A stretch of DNA of 64,000 nucleotides. Origin: an uncultured Oceanisphaera sp. GTDB taxonomy: Bacteria > Pseudomonadota > Gammaproteobacteria > Enterobacterales > Aeromonadaceae. Within the stretch, counting starts at the first letter, position 1, and each line of letters opens with the position of its first letter. This document shows, piece by piece, positions 1 through 9,103 of the stretch. The position numbers were made by a program, and so were the translations under genes. The notes beneath the pieces were generated by a model. That model saw nothing but the letters and a program-made list of their open reading frames with translations, was not told where the DNA came from and searched no databases. Location: assembly GCF_947495715.1 (NCBI RefSeq), contig NZ_CANLZU010000006.1, positions 83,055-147,054 of the forward strand, in the 5' to 3' direction.

Positions 1-38
1 CTCACAATGAAAATTTAATAATAAATAACGGGATTGGG

Positions 39-1682
39 ATGACGTCTTTAATTCGGCAGCCACGGTTTATGGCGCTACAGGAGCTTAAACAGCAGGAGCA
101 GGCGATAAGCCTGGCGCAGCGCTTTGACGAGGATCCTGCACGGTTTTCGCGTTTTTGTTTCGCCTTTGGCGAACACATGAGGGTGGACTTGTCTCGCCAG
201 CACTGGTCGAGCGAGGTGCAGGCTCTGTTGTGCGAGCTGGCGCGAGACATGAAGCTGGAGTCGGCCATAGCGGCTTTGTTTGGCGACAACCTGTTCAACC
301 ATACCGAAGGGCGGGCGGCACTGCACACGGCGTTGCGTATGCCAGAGGGTGCCAGTGCGATTCTGGACGGAGAGAACGTGGTGCCCCAGGTGCATGCGGA
401 GCAGGCCCGGTTACGGGCTTTTTGCGAGCGGGTGCATACGGGCGAGTGGCGCGGCTTTGGTGACCAGCCCATTACGGATGTGGTAAACATTGGCATTGGC
501 GGCTCCGATCTTGGCCCTGCTATGGTCACGGAGGCGCTGGCGCCTTATCAGGGTTTGGCCCTTCGCGCGCACTTTGTATCGAATATGGACGGCGCCCAGC
601 TGGGTAGTGTGCTGGCTGATCTTGACCCGACCACTACCTTGTTTGTGATCTCATCCAAAACCTTTACCACCGACGAAACCATGACCAATGCGCGCGCTGC
701 ACGGGCTTGGCTGCTGTCGGCCTGTGGCTGTGAGGCGCACATTGCCCGGCATTTTGTGGCGGTATCCACCAACACCGAGGCGGTTACGGCTTTTGGTATT
801 GATGAAGCGAACATGTTCCGTTTCTGGGACTGGGTGGGTGGCCGCTTTTCATTGTGGTCCGCCATTGGCCTTCCTATTGCACTGGCGGTGGGGTTTGAGC
901 GTTTTCAGCAATTGTTGGCAGGCGCTCACGCCATGGATGAACACCTGCGCACCACGCCGTTTGAACACAACATTCCGGTGCAGCTGGCACTGCTCAGCAT
1001 CTGGAACATCAATGTGCTGGGGCTGCAGAGCGAAGGGGTATTCCCTTACAGCCAGCAGTTAAAGCGTTTTCCTGCCTTTTTGCAGCAGCTGAACATGGAG
1101 TCGAACGGCAAGGGCGTAACCAACGCCGGCTCGCCGGTTGATCATGCCTCAGGCCCGGTAGTGTGGGGCGAGGTGGGCACCAATGGCCAGCATGCGTTTT
1201 TTCAGTTGCTGCACCAGGGCAGTGTAGTGGTGCCGGCAGAGTTTATTGGCTTTGCCCGCTCTGCCTACCCGTACCCCGAGCACCAGCGCAAGCTGCTGGC
1301 CAATATGCTGGCCCAGGCTCAGGCCATGGCCTTTGGCAAGTCTCGTGAGCAGGTAGAAGCTGAATTGGCTGTGGAAGGGCACAGCGCCGAGGCTATTGCT
1401 CACTTGGCGCCGTACAAGGTAATGCCCGGCAACCGCCCCAGCACGGTGATTTTGTGCGACGAGCTGACCCCCTATAATCTGGGCGCATTAATTGCCATGT
1501 ATGAGCACAAAACCTTTGTGCAGGGCGTGCTCTGGAACATTAACAGCTTCGATCAGTGGGGCGTGGAGCTGGGCAAAAAACTGGCCGCCCGTTTGATAAC
1601 CGACTTGTCCTCTGATGAGGTAACGACCACGCATGATGGTGCTACCAATGGGCTGTTGGCACAGATTAAAGCGTGGCGGTAA
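39..1682 (+). CDS. pgi: Glucose-6-phosphate isomerase
   Basis: Interconverts glucose-6-phosphate and fructose-6-phosphate in cytosolic glycolysis and gluconeogenesis. The 547-residue protein has the usual bacterial PGI length and shows the family blocks in order: GGSDLGPAMV near residue 153, the sugar-phosphate loop ISSKTFTTDETM near 203, the WDWVGGRFSLWSAIGLP signature near 262, and ESNGKGV near 350. The C-terminal NSFDQWGVELGKK block carries the conserved active-site lysine. The ATG follows GGGATTGGG, an acceptable ribosome-binding region, only 38 bases from the window edge, so its promoter lies outside. It converges on the LPS genes. Identification is secure. Confidence 0.97.
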   Translation: MTSLIRQPRFMALQELKQQEQAISLAQRFDEDPARFSRFCFAFGEHMRVDLSRQHWSSEVQALLCELARDMKLESAIAALFGDNLFNHTEGRAALHTALRMPEGASAILDGENVVPQVHAEQARLRAFCERVHTGEWRGFGDQPITDVVNIGIGGSDLGPAMVTEALAPYQGLALRAHFVSNMDGAQLGSVLADLDPTTTLFVISSKTFTTDETMTNARAARAWLLSACGCEAHIARHFVAVSTNTEAVTAFGIDEANMFRFWDWVGGRFSLWSAIGLPIALAVGFERFQQLLAGAHAMDEHLRTTPFEHNIPVQLALLSIWNINVLGLQSEGVFPYSQQLKRFPAFLQQLNMESNGKGVTNAGSPVDHASGPVVWGEVGTNGQHAFFQLLHQGSVVVPAEFIGFARSAYPYPEHQRKLLANMLAQAQAMAFGKSREQVEAELAVEGHSAEAIAHLAPYKVMPGNRPSTVILCDELTPYNLGALIAMYEHKTFVQGVLWNINSFDQWGVELGKKLAARLITDLSSDEVTTTHDGATNGLLAQIKAWR

Positions 1683-1716
1683 GGGCACTATGGTCGAAAG
1701 GATGCGACCCTATAAT

Positions 1717-1765
1717 ACACCTCACACCTCACACCTCACACCTCACACCTCACACCTCACACCTC
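1717..1765. repeat. Tandem heptamer repeat, seven copies of ACACCTC
   Basis: Seven perfect consecutive copies of a 7-base unit fill the gap between pgi and the waaL-like gene and run into the last codons of the latter, so its stop codon lies inside the array. A related GTGAGGA heptamer array follows mmsA at 47576, and degenerate copies lie beside agcS at 21067. Confidence 0.9.
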
Positions 1766-2985
1766 ACATTGTTTTTACGTGCTGTTAGCAATATTACTCC
1801 CATCAGCATGCTGTAGAAGTAAATGATGTGGGTGTGATGAAAGGGTACGTCGGTGAGGCCGGCAATCAACACTATGGCGGTGCTGGCCAGGGCCCAGTTT
1901 CTTAAGCCGCCGTGCCCTTGTTTATGTAACAGCCAGGCTGGCAGTAGCATCCAAGCCAGCAGAGCAAGTAGACCAAGGGCACCGGTGCGCACCAGGGTGT
2001 CGATATACTGGTTATGGAAATGAGCATTTGCCTGATATGCCGCAGACGGAGTGATAAGGCCGGCGTTTTTGTCCTGTCCTATTTTATGAAGGTAACCGGC
2101 AGTACCGGTGCCCAGCAGTGGAGACTGTGTGATGTAGCTCCAGCCTCGTTGCCATAACTGCAGTCGAATGCCGATGGAGGTATTCATATTATTGTTGGCG
2201 ATGTTGGTAAATTCGGCACTGGTTTGCTGGTATCGTCTTTCCAGCTTGTCCCCCAATGCGTAAATACTTCCGCTGGCCAGTAAACTGCTGGCTATCAGGG
2301 TGGCGAGTAATGTCTTTGGTGTGGCCCTGCGGGCCAAGGGCAGGGCCAGCATCAGCAAGGTAACAAGTACCGCCAGCCAGGCGCCACGAGTACCGCTGAA
2401 AACAATGGCGGTGGTGGCACCTGCAACACCTGCAATATATAGGGTGCTAAGGCGTTTACCGTTATTAAGGGTGAACAAGAAAAACAGGCAACTAATCAGC
2501 AATACAGAAGCAAATGTTGCATAGGGAATAGGGTTGGATGCCAAGGCTCCGGCTCTACCTATGTTCAATACCATTACTTCATATGCCGATCCCGCGCCGG
2601 TTAACATGGCGCCCAGAGCTACAATAGCTGTTATGTGGCTCATAGCGATGTTACGCCAGGGCAGCACAGTTAAGTAAAGCTGAACCAACAGCAGGGTTCG
2701 GGCAAAACTGAACTCTTCTCCGCCCAGCAGATGCTGCAGGCTGAACAATACAAACAAGGCGATATTGGCCAGGCTGAACACTTTGAAGCCGGGGATGGCG
2801 ACGTTTTTACGCCACTCGCCTTTGAAGCGAAACAGACAATATATTGCAACTAGAGGTATAAGCCGGCTGAGTACCGACTTACCATCTGGCACATTGAACA
2901 ATCCGAACATCGTCCAGATTAAGGGGCTCAGCAAAAAGAGAGTTTCCAGCCAGGTAAACAATGTGCTTTTGTTAAAATTAAACAT
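1750..2985 (-). CDS. O-antigen ligase family membrane protein (WaaL/Wzy_C type)
   Basis: Likely transfers an O-antigen or other glycan from undecaprenyl pyrophosphate to lipid A-core at the periplasmic face of the inner membrane. The 411 residues are mostly hydrophobic, with about ten or more predicted membrane spans, and carry a periplasmic loop ending in the HFHNQYIDTLVRTGALGL motif typical of the Wzy_C/O-antigen ligase family. It begins 4 bases after the upstream glycosyltransferase stop, so the two form an operon for LPS decoration. The last residues (VRCEV-stop) are encoded by the ACACCTC heptamer array, so copy-number change would alter the C-terminus. Exact acceptor and donor are unknown, and WaaL and Wzy-like polymerases are hard to tell apart. 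Confidence 0.8.
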   Translation of the reverse strand: MFNFNKSTLFTWLETLFLLSPLIWTMFGLFNVPDGKSVLSRLIPLVAIYCLFRFKGEWRKNVAIPGFKVFSLANIALFVLFSLQHLLGGEEFSFARTLLLVQLYLTVLPWRNIAMSHITAIVALGAMLTGAGSAYEVMVLNIGRAGALASNPIPYATFASVLLISCLFFLFTLNNGKRLSTLYIAGVAGATTAIVFSGTRGAWLAVLVTLLMLALPLARRATPKTLLATLIASSLLASGSIYALGDKLERRYQQTSAEFTNIANNNMNTSIGIRLQLWQRGWSYITQSPLLGTGTAGYLHKIGQDKNAGLITPSAAYQANAHFHNQYIDTLVRTGALGLLALLAWMLLPAWLLHKQGHGGLRNWALASTAIVLIAGLTDVPFHHTHIIYFYSMLMGVILLTARKNNVRCEV

Positions 2986-2989
2986 GCAA

Positions 2990-3739
2990 TCAGCCCGTGC
3001 GGTTAAGGTTTTTTTTGAATTTTTTATTGTGTAAGTAAAGCCTTAGCTTTCGATAGGCGGAATAAAATTCTCGACTGGGTTTACGATAAAACGGTACTTT
3101 ATCCTCGTCATAAAACTGGATAGTTGTTTCGAACGGACGGGTATCTTCGGCAAAATCCGGATGCAGGTGGTAGGACTCCATGCCGTGAAAATAAGGGGCA
3201 CCCAAGTAGTTGTCTACCGGTAGCGACCAGCTCTTTGAGCCATTCAGCAGTTTTTTTGCCGCCCAAGGTGCAAGGGCATAGGCGCGTAGACCACCGAAGT
3301 TGTCACTCATCCAGCTGATGCGGTAATGATCGGCTTCCTCCATGGGGATGGTTTCGCCTCTGATCACGGTTTCTAGCCGTAAGCAACCATACTGTTCAAT
3401 TTTTTCGGCCACCCTCTTCAGAGTTTGTTCTGCGTTGGGGCAGATTTTTGCGTCATCTTCCACCACCACCAGCGGCTGATTCATGTCTACACATTTTTGC
3501 CACAGCGAGTAATGACTGGCGTAACAACCTATTTCACCATTGGTGGGCATTTTGCCGCTGGTCAGCCACAAGCGTTTGGCGTAATTGTAACGCTTCAGCA
3601 GCGGGTTGCTTTTGTCACTGCCATCCACTGCATCGAAAAAAGAAAAGTCGATACCCTGCTGCTGTAACTGGGTAGCAATGTAGTCTCTGCGATCCTGGCT
3701 TCTTTTCAGGCTGATAACAAAAACGGGCATGACTGGCAT
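2990..3739 (-). CDS. Glycosyltransferase family 25 (LPS biosynthesis)
   Basis: Cytosolic transferase expected to add a sugar, often galactose, to the LPS core or oligosaccharide. The N-terminus FVISLKRSQDRRDY is the family 25 opening block; the metal-binding acidic triplet appears in VVVEDDA, and a NGEIGCYASH block precedes it, as in LgtB/LpsA-type enzymes. About 249 residues from the chosen start, close to family length. Two near-adjacent ATGs (3739 and 3730) fit, and neither has a strong ribosome-binding site; a longer frame upstream lacks family similarity. Paired with the ligase gene downstream. Sugar specificity cannot be read from the sequence. Confidence 0.82.
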   Translation of the reverse strand: MPVMPVFVISLKRSQDRRDYIATQLQQQGIDFSFFDAVDGSDKSNPLLKRYNYAKRLWLTSGKMPTNGEIGCYASHYSLWQKCVDMNQPLVVVEDDAKICPNAEQTLKRVAEKIEQYGCLRLETVIRGETIPMEEADHYRISWMSDNFGGLRAYALAPWAAKKLLNGSKSWSLPVDNYLGAPYFHGMESYHLHPDFAEDTRPFETTIQFYDEDKVPFYRKPSREFYSAYRKLRLYLHNKKFKKNLNRTG

Positions 3740-3880
3740 AGGGTAAACCTGCAATACAAAAAATTGCGCGGATAATACCATGATTTGAGTGAAAACCTTA
3801 ACGGAGGTATGGGTGATTTTCAGACGGGCTGGCAAGGTAAAATCTGGCGGTCTTTAACGATCGCTATACGGTCAGAATAT

Positions 3881-3907
3881 AAAAAAACCCGCCGAAGCGG
3901 GTTTTTA
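3881..3907 (-). terminator. Rho-independent terminator of arcA
   Basis: A CCCGC/GCGGG stem with a short loop is flanked by A and T runs; read on the minus strand just after arcA it ends in a T tract. It could also act on the plus strand. Confidence 0.85.
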
Positions 3908-3909
3908 TA

Positions 3910-4626
3910 TCAGCCTTCCAGGTCGCCGCAGAAGCGGTAGCCTTCGCCGTGGATGGTGGCGATGATTTCCGGGGTGTCGGGAATGGACTCGAAGTGCTTG
4001 CGAATGCGACGAATGGTTACGTCCACGGTGCGATCGTGGGGCTTGAGCTCGCGGCCGGTCATTTTTTTCAACAGCTCGGCGCGGCTCTGGATCTGACCCG
4101 GGTTTTCGCAGAAGTGCACCATGGCGCGGAATTCGCTGCGCGGCAGCTTGAACATTTCACCGTTGGGGCTGACCAGGGCGCGGCTGTTGATGTCCAGGGT
4201 CCAGCCGTTGAAGCGGTAGGCTTCTACCTGCTTTTCTTCTTCCTGTGCTTCCGGAGTCTGCATGGTACGGCTCAGCAGATTGCGGGCTCGAATGGTCAGT
4301 TCGCGCGGGTTGAACGGCTTGGTGATGTAGTCGTCGGCGCCGATTTCCAGGCCCAGGATCTTGTCGACTTCGTTGTCGCGGCCGGTCAGAAACATCAACG
4401 CCAGGTTGTGTTGTTCACGCAGTTCGCGCGCCAGCAGCAGGCCGTTTTTGCCGGGCAGGTTGATGTCCATGATCACCAGATTGATCTTGTTACCTGACAG
4501 CGCCTTGTGCATTTCTTCGCCGTCGGTGGCTTCCAGTACGGCGTAGCCTTCGGCCTCGAAAATGCCTTTCAGGGTATTGCGGGTAACCAATTCGTCTTCG
4601 ACGATCAGAATGTGAGGAGTCTGCAT
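3910..4626 (-). CDS. arcA: Aerobic respiration control response regulator ArcA
   Basis: OmpR/PhoB-class response regulator that, phosphorylated by the ArcB sensor kinase, represses aerobic respiratory genes and tunes anaerobic metabolism. Residues 1-120 are the receiver domain with acidic pocket E10/D11, phospho-acceptor D54 ([11 protein letters not shown]) and the K in ADDYITKPF. The C-terminal winged helix contains the [22 protein letters not shown] recognition region and ends with [12 protein letters not shown]. The 238 residues match E. coli ArcA length, and the LPRSEFRAM and [12 protein letters not shown] blocks are ArcA-specific. arcB is not in this window. Its nearness to lasT-thrLABC echoes the E. 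coli gene order. Confidence 0.97.
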   Translation of the reverse strand: MQTPHILIVEDELVTRNTLKGIFEAEGYAVLEATDGEEMHKALSGNKINLVIMDINLPGKNGLLLARELREQHNLALMFLTGRDNEVDKILGLEIGADDYITKPFNPRELTIRARNLLSRTMQTPEAQEEEKQVEAYRFNGWTLDINSRALVSPNGEMFKLPRSEFRAMVHFCENPGQIQSRAELLKKMTGRELKPHDRTVDVTIRRIRKHFESIPDTPEIIATIHGEGYRFCGDLEG

Positions 4627-5130
4627 GAGCCTACCTGTTTTTTAGATGTAAATAGAATTCAGTTTCAACAGTTACCGGCGTTGGAAGGGAGGTGTCGCTT
4701 GTTCACGCTACCGCATCATTTCCTTGCCTTGCGCTACCGTCTTAGGGAGGTAAGACAAAGGCCCGGTGGCCCTGTTTCTTTGAGCCGTTTTTATTTGCAT
4801 CCCATGCAGTTACTGCTTCACGCCCAAAAAATAGACAGACGGGACGAACAGAGGTCCATTACCTAACGTTGCCTTATTTTAACAGTTAACAGGGGCATAA
4901 CAACAGCTTGCAGTCGATAATGTTAAATAGTTTTAGGGGGCTGTCTGATCCAGGTCAAGCAAAGTTTTAACAAATACCGCCAAATGTTATAAAGAAGGCT
5001 GATAACGCGACTGTCTTTCGGCTGGCGCGAGGGTGAGCTAGTCTGAGGCAAAGTCCCGGCTTTGCACTTGTCTAGGATGTGGGGCAAAACGGGAGCGAAT
5101 GGGCGATATTACAACGTTAAGGAGCGCAAG
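4627..5130. other. Intergenic region between divergent arcA and rraA
   Basis: About 500 bases that must hold both promoters. The sequence is moderately AT-rich near 4870-4990. I see no unambiguous operator or stable terminator; the only clear signal is the rraA ribosome-binding site AAGGAG at 5119-5124. Confidence 0.5.
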
Positions 5131-5622
5131 ATGTTGGATTTATTACCGGATTTATGTGACGAACACGGCGACAAGGTAAAGATACTGGACCTCTTGTTCA
5201 GAGATTATGGTGCCGAGGATGTGTTCTGGGGTCAGGTGGTCACGGTGCGTTGCTACGAGGATAACTCCCGAGTGCGGGAGCTGGTGGCCACGCCGGGTAC
5301 CGGCAAGGTATTGGTGGTGGATGGCGGCGGCATGCAGCGCCGGGCGTTGATGGGTGACCAGTTGGCCGAGCTGGCGGTAGAAAATGGCTGGGAAGGGGTG
5401 GTAATTAACGGTGCGATTCGCGATGCCGGTGCCATCGGCAGCATGGCCCTGGGCGTCAAGGCGCTGGGTACCTGCCCGATGAAGACCGAAAAGCGCGGCC
5501 TGGGGGATGTGGATGTGCCGGTCACCTTTGCCGGCGTTACTATCTATCCCGGTGATTACCTCTATGCCGATATCAACGGCATCCTGGTAGCCCGCGAGGC
5601 TCTGAGTCACCCGCAATTATAA
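5131..5622 (+). CDS. rraA: RraA family protein: RNase E inhibitor or HMG/CHA-type aldolase
   Basis: RraA proteins form trimeric rings; the E. coli member binds RNase E and slows mRNA decay, while relatives are class II 4-hydroxy-4-methyl-2-oxoglutarate aldolases. The 163-residue product carries VLVVDGGGMQRRALMGD and FAGVTIYPGDYLYAD. Unlike E. coli RraA, it keeps the Arg-Asp pair (NGAIRDAG) that binds substrate and metal in the aldolases, as Pseudomonas homologues do, so an aldolase or oxaloacetate decarboxylase activity is possible. The start at 5131 was chosen over an upstream in-frame ATG because AAGGAG lies 6 bases before it and the protein then aligns from its first residues. Confidence 0.85.
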   Translation: MLDLLPDLCDEHGDKVKILDLLFRDYGAEDVFWGQVVTVRCYEDNSRVRELVATPGTGKVLVVDGGGMQRRALMGDQLAELAVENGWEGVVINGAIRDAGAIGSMALGVKALGTCPMKTEKRGLGDVDVPVTFAGVTIYPGDYLYADINGILVAREALSHPQL

Positions 5623-5682
5623 AGACTGGGACAGGGGATTAAGGAATAGGGAATGGTGATATGCCGCCATTCCCTCACTGAC

Positions 5683-5787
5683 GTGGGACACCCATCTTTC
5701 AGAGCCCTGACGTAGAGCCCTGACGTAGGACACCCATCTTTCAGCTTAGACAGGACACCCATCTTTCAAAGATGGGTGTCCTTTTTC
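5683..5787. repeat. REP-like cluster (GGACACCCATC), last pair forming a terminator hairpin
   Basis: Three direct copies of GGACACCCATCTTTC begin near 5685, 5728 and 5753; an inverted copy follows the third, making a long hairpin (5752-5787) with a T run on the plus strand. It sits between the convergent rraA and aceK genes and probably terminates transcription. It belongs to the repeat family spread around the RAYT gene at 7908. Confidence 0.85.
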
Positions 5788-5789
5788 AT

Positions 5790-7514
5790 TTATGAGTACA
5801 AATACCGGAAGCGACGCTTGCGCCGGTAGGGGAAAACGTCGCCGAATATTCCGTCGCTGATGTTCTGTTGTAGCTGGCGCCAGTAGCCGGCGGTAAACAG
5901 ATCGTTGTGCTGCTGCTTGAAGGCCTCGCGAATGCGCGGGCTGCTGAGCAGAAAAGTGGCGAACTCTTCGGGAAAAATGTCGTTGGGGGCCACCGAATAC
6001 CAGGGCTCGGCGCTGAACTCGTCTTCCGGGTAGCGGGCCTCGGGAATGTCGCGAAAGTTGCACTCGGTCATGTAGGCAATTTCGTCGTAGTCGTAAAAAA
6101 TCACCCGGCCGTGACGGGTCACGCCGAAGTTCTTGAACAGCATGTCGCCGGGAAAGATATTGGCGGTCGCCAGCTGCTTGATGGCGTTGGCGTATTCATC
6201 GATGGCATCAACCACCTGTTGATCGGTGGCATGCTCCAGATAAATGTTGAGTGGGGTCATGCGCCGCTCGGTGTAAAGATGACGGATTATCAGGGTATCG
6301 TCCTTGATGGTGAGCAAGGAGGGCGCGACCTGCTGCAGCTCGGCCAGCAATTCGGGGCTGATGCGATGCAACGGCAGCTCGAAGTTGGTGAATTCCATGG
6401 TGTCGGCCATGCGGCCCACCCGATCGTGCTGTTTTACCAGCCGGTATTTGGCGCGCACCGTGTCGTGGCTGACATCTTTGGGCGGCGTGAACTTGTCCTT
6501 GATGATTTTGAACACCACATCATAAGAGGGCAGGGTGAACACATGCATCACCATGCCTTTTATTCCCGGCGCCGCCACAAACTGATCGCGCGAGTGGTGC
6601 AGCTGCTGCAGAAAACTCCGGTAAAACTCGGTTTTGCCGTGCTTCTGACAGCCGATGGCGTTGTAGATTTCGTAATCGGCCTTGTTGGGCAACAGCGGCC
6701 GCAAAAAATGCACCAGTAGCGCCGGTACCGGGCACCACACCATAAAGTAGGCGCGGGCGAAGCCGAACAGAATGGAAGCGTCGTCGTTAGAGAGGATTAG
6801 CGTGTCGAGATAAAGGCCGCCTTCTTCATGATGCAGTATGGGCAGAATAAAGGGCAGGCAGCTGTTGCCGCATTCCAGCCGGCCGATGAGGTAGGCGCCC
6901 TTGTTGCGAAAAAACAGGTGCTTGATAAAAGTCAAGCTGGCGTTGCCGTGACTTAACTCGGCCGGACCAAACTGCTGCAGATAGCGGTCGAGGTACTGTA
7001 AGTCCTGCTCCAGATCCCGAAACGGAACGTCGAGCTGCAGTGCCTGCAGCACCTGGCGCAAGGTCTTGTTCACATCCCCCGCTTTGATGGGGTAGGTACT
7101 ACAACAAGGGCTGAGATCCGGCGAAGGCGAACGATGAACAAAGCCGTGCACATACAGGTTTTCTGCCCGAATGTTCTGATGGCGAAAGGAGCGGCGATAT
7201 ACCGAGTTGTAAAAAGACTCGGCAATTTCCGGATTGGCATGTTCGGTCAGCAGATCATTAAATGCCTGTTTGATGGCTTTTAGCTGGTGCTGGCTCAAGG
7301 GGCCACCGCCGTTATGATGGCGAATGGCCTGCACAGCCTCATTCACATGCTGGTCGTACAGACGAATACGCTGTCGCCCGGCCTGCTGAACGCCTGGCCA
7401 GTCTTTGCGCTCGAATCTGGCCTGGGCTCCCTGAGTGATATCGAGAAAGCAGCGATAAAAGTCATTAAACCGAATCATGATGATTCGGGCCATGTCCCTG
7501 GCATTGTTGCTCAT
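5790..7514 (-). CDS. aceK: Isocitrate dehydrogenase kinase/phosphatase
   Basis: Bifunctional cytosolic enzyme that phosphorylates and dephosphorylates isocitrate dehydrogenase, setting the split between TCA cycle and glyoxylate shunt. The 574 residues match the E. coli protein along the length, including FGFARSYFMV-like, ELYMAIGCQKHAKTE-like, [44 protein letters not shown] and [12 protein letters not shown] blocks, the last two being the kinase catalytic and metal-binding region. The region around residues 130-150 is shorter and more variable than in enterobacteria. In E. coli aceK is last in aceBAK; here it stands alone, with no malate synthase or isocitrate lyase beside it. Confidence 0.96.
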   Translation of the reverse strand: MSNNARDMARIIMIRFNDFYRCFLDITQGAQARFERKDWPGVQQAGRQRIRLYDQHVNEAVQAIRHHNGGGPLSQHQLKAIKQAFNDLLTEHANPEIAESFYNSVYRRSFRHQNIRAENLYVHGFVHRSPSPDLSPCCSTYPIKAGDVNKTLRQVLQALQLDVPFRDLEQDLQYLDRYLQQFGPAELSHGNASLTFIKHLFFRNKGAYLIGRLECGNSCLPFILPILHHEEGGLYLDTLILSNDDASILFGFARAYFMVWCPVPALLVHFLRPLLPNKADYEIYNAIGCQKHGKTEFYRSFLQQLHHSRDQFVAAPGIKGMVMHVFTLPSYDVVFKIIKDKFTPPKDVSHDTVRAKYRLVKQHDRVGRMADTMEFTNFELPLHRISPELLAELQQVAPSLLTIKDDTLIIRHLYTERRMTPLNIYLEHATDQQVVDAIDEYANAIKQLATANIFPGDMLFKNFGVTRHGRVIFYDYDEIAYMTECNFRDIPEARYPEDEFSAEPWYSVAPNDIFPEEFATFLLSSPRIREAFKQQHNDLFTAGYWRQLQQNISDGIFGDVFPYRRKRRFRYLYS

Positions 7515-7556
7515 GCGTACTCCTGTATTGTGAGAAGAGTGAAAAGGACAAAGTGA

Positions 7557-7704
7557 AGAAGGACAGCCACTTCAAACGTTACAACAAGTAGCCCGGTGAG
7601 TCGTTGAGGATGACTGGATTTTGAGCGGTGGGTGCTGCTTTCAAATTAATCAGCAATGAAAAAGTGAAAAAGGACACCCATCTCTGAAAAGTGGCTGTCC
7701 TTTT
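7557..7704. repeat. REP-like repeats upstream of aceK
   Basis: A variant GGACAGCCACTTC lies near 7560, and an imperfect hairpin pairs GGACACCCATCTC with GTGGCTGTCC at 7671-7702, followed by TTTT. The rest of the 7515-7907 gap holds the aceK promoter region and the tail end of the transposase locus, with no other recognisable feature. Confidence 0.65.
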
Positions 7705-7907
7705 GTGGCCCTTTGTTGCTCTTGTTGGCTCACTTTTGACGGTCTGGATCGACCGTCTGCTGGAAACAGCGGTTCTGTACCGTCAATCCCGAAATTTAGT
7801 CGGATAAATGGCGAATGATGGGAGGGCGAAGGGCTGGATAGGAAGCAGAGATGGTACAGGTCGCAAGGCTGTACTTGGTTGTCATCACCGAACAGTAACC
7901 TGGTAAC

Positions 7908-8900
7908 TCAGGTGGAAATAACGGGACCGATAACACATCGTCGATGATGCAGTTGTGCGTAGGCGATTCTGGCCGAGGCATGGCCGATAACGGTGCCATG
8001 TGACAGTTGATGTGGTTTCACTGCGGTCAGAAACCTGTCGGCATCAAGCCCCATTCTGTCCAGTAGGGGAGGTACATCGGAGTGAATGTAGCCTTGTTGT
8101 TCCTCGCATTGAACCCGGCCTACCCAATCAATCATGGCCAGGTAATCGCCGAGAGCGAAGGGAATCCCCTTGCGTTTGTCCTCTTTAAGGTCGCGGACAA
8201 ATGGGAGTAAATGAGGTTGTGAAGTCGCCTTTTGGGGAGCCGATGTCGAAGCACTGTTTGCTTTGTATTGCTGTAGCCGCTGGTGTAAAGAGACATCGGC
8301 GGACGCCTCAGGCTGTTTGACGATACCGGCGCGTAACGGGTTGAGGTCGACATAGGTCATGCAGGTCAGCAAGCCGGCGTCATCCAGAATCGCCTGCGAA
8401 TGAAAGCGGCCTTCCCAGAACCGCCCTGTGCATTCGTCTTCGAGGTTGGCCTTGCGGGCAATGTGCTCGTTCAGGCATCGCATATACCAGGATAAATCGG
8501 CCAGGCGTTCACGCCACAGCGCGATAATACCTTTTGCCGCCTCTTGTTCCGCGTTCGAACCCTTCGAGCCCGCTACATAGCGTTCAACCAATACCGGCAG
8601 ACGAAATAATTTGCGCCACCTGCTTACGACCGCAGTCTCATCCAGTGCCAGAGCCGCCTGGGTATCTACATGAACAACCAGATGATAGTGATTGGCCATT
8701 ACCGCATAAGCACACAGATCGATGGTGAACACGGACTGCAGCTGGCGCAGGCGATCCAGTACCCATTGTTTGCGATGGCTGTAATTCTGGCCGGTCTGCT
8801 GGTCTTCACCGAACAGGTAGGCGCGTCGTACGCAGCGGCAGATACAGTGGTAATAAGGTGTTTCATCGGGTGATACCAGCTCGGATCGTGGGCGGGTCAT
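7908..8900 (-). CDS. REP-associated tyrosine transposase (RAYT, IS200-like HUH family)
   Basis: Single-strand DNA endonuclease-like protein of the Y1 transposase (TnpA_REP) family, thought to be domesticated and linked to the spread of REP palindromes. The 330 residues show the N-terminal MTRPR start, the HUH-type metal site in MANHYHLVVHVD and the LNEHIARKANLED...GRFWEGRFHSQAILDD...LTCMTYVDLNPLRAGIV block typical of RAYTs. The C-terminal extension after about residue 215 is typical of the long subgroup. The ATG at 8900 was preferred over 8915 on family pattern. GGACACCCATC repeats flank it on both sides and recur within 8 kb, as expected for a RAYT and its substrates. Confidence 0.85.
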   Translation of the reverse strand: MTRPRSELVSPDETPYYHCICRCVRRAYLFGEDQQTGQNYSHRKQWVLDRLRQLQSVFTIDLCAYAVMANHYHLVVHVDTQAALALDETAVVSRWRKLFRLPVLVERYVAGSKGSNAEQEAAKGIIALWRERLADLSWYMRCLNEHIARKANLEDECTGRFWEGRFHSQAILDDAGLLTCMTYVDLNPLRAGIVKQPEASADVSLHQRLQQYKANSASTSAPQKATSQPHLLPFVRDLKEDKRKGIPFALGDYLAMIDWVGRVQCEEQQGYIHSDVPPLLDRMGLDADRFLTAVKPHQLSHGTVIGHASARIAYAQLHHRRCVIGPVIST

Positions 8901-8961
8901 AATGCGATTATCCATTTCGAGAGCAGAACTTAAATATAGATTTAGATTAAAAAACGAGCAA

Positions 8962-9055
8962 TTTAAGGTGGGTGTCCCATGGCGGGGGCGCAGCGTTCGA
9001 AGTGGGTGTCCCATGGTGGGAGCGGGTTTCGGGTCTGAAAGATGGGTGTCCCACC
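8962..9055. repeat. REP-like repeats between the RAYT and lasT
   Basis: Three copies of GTGGGTGTCCCAT or GATGGGTGTCCCAC start near 8967, 9001 and 9041, all in the same orientation and opposite to most copies at 5.7 kb. They lie in the RAYT upstream region, where such repeats usually cluster. Confidence 0.8.
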
Positions 9056-9103
9056 CTGGGGGGATTTGTGGGACAATATGCTCCGTTTTGTTGGGAGATG
9101 GGC

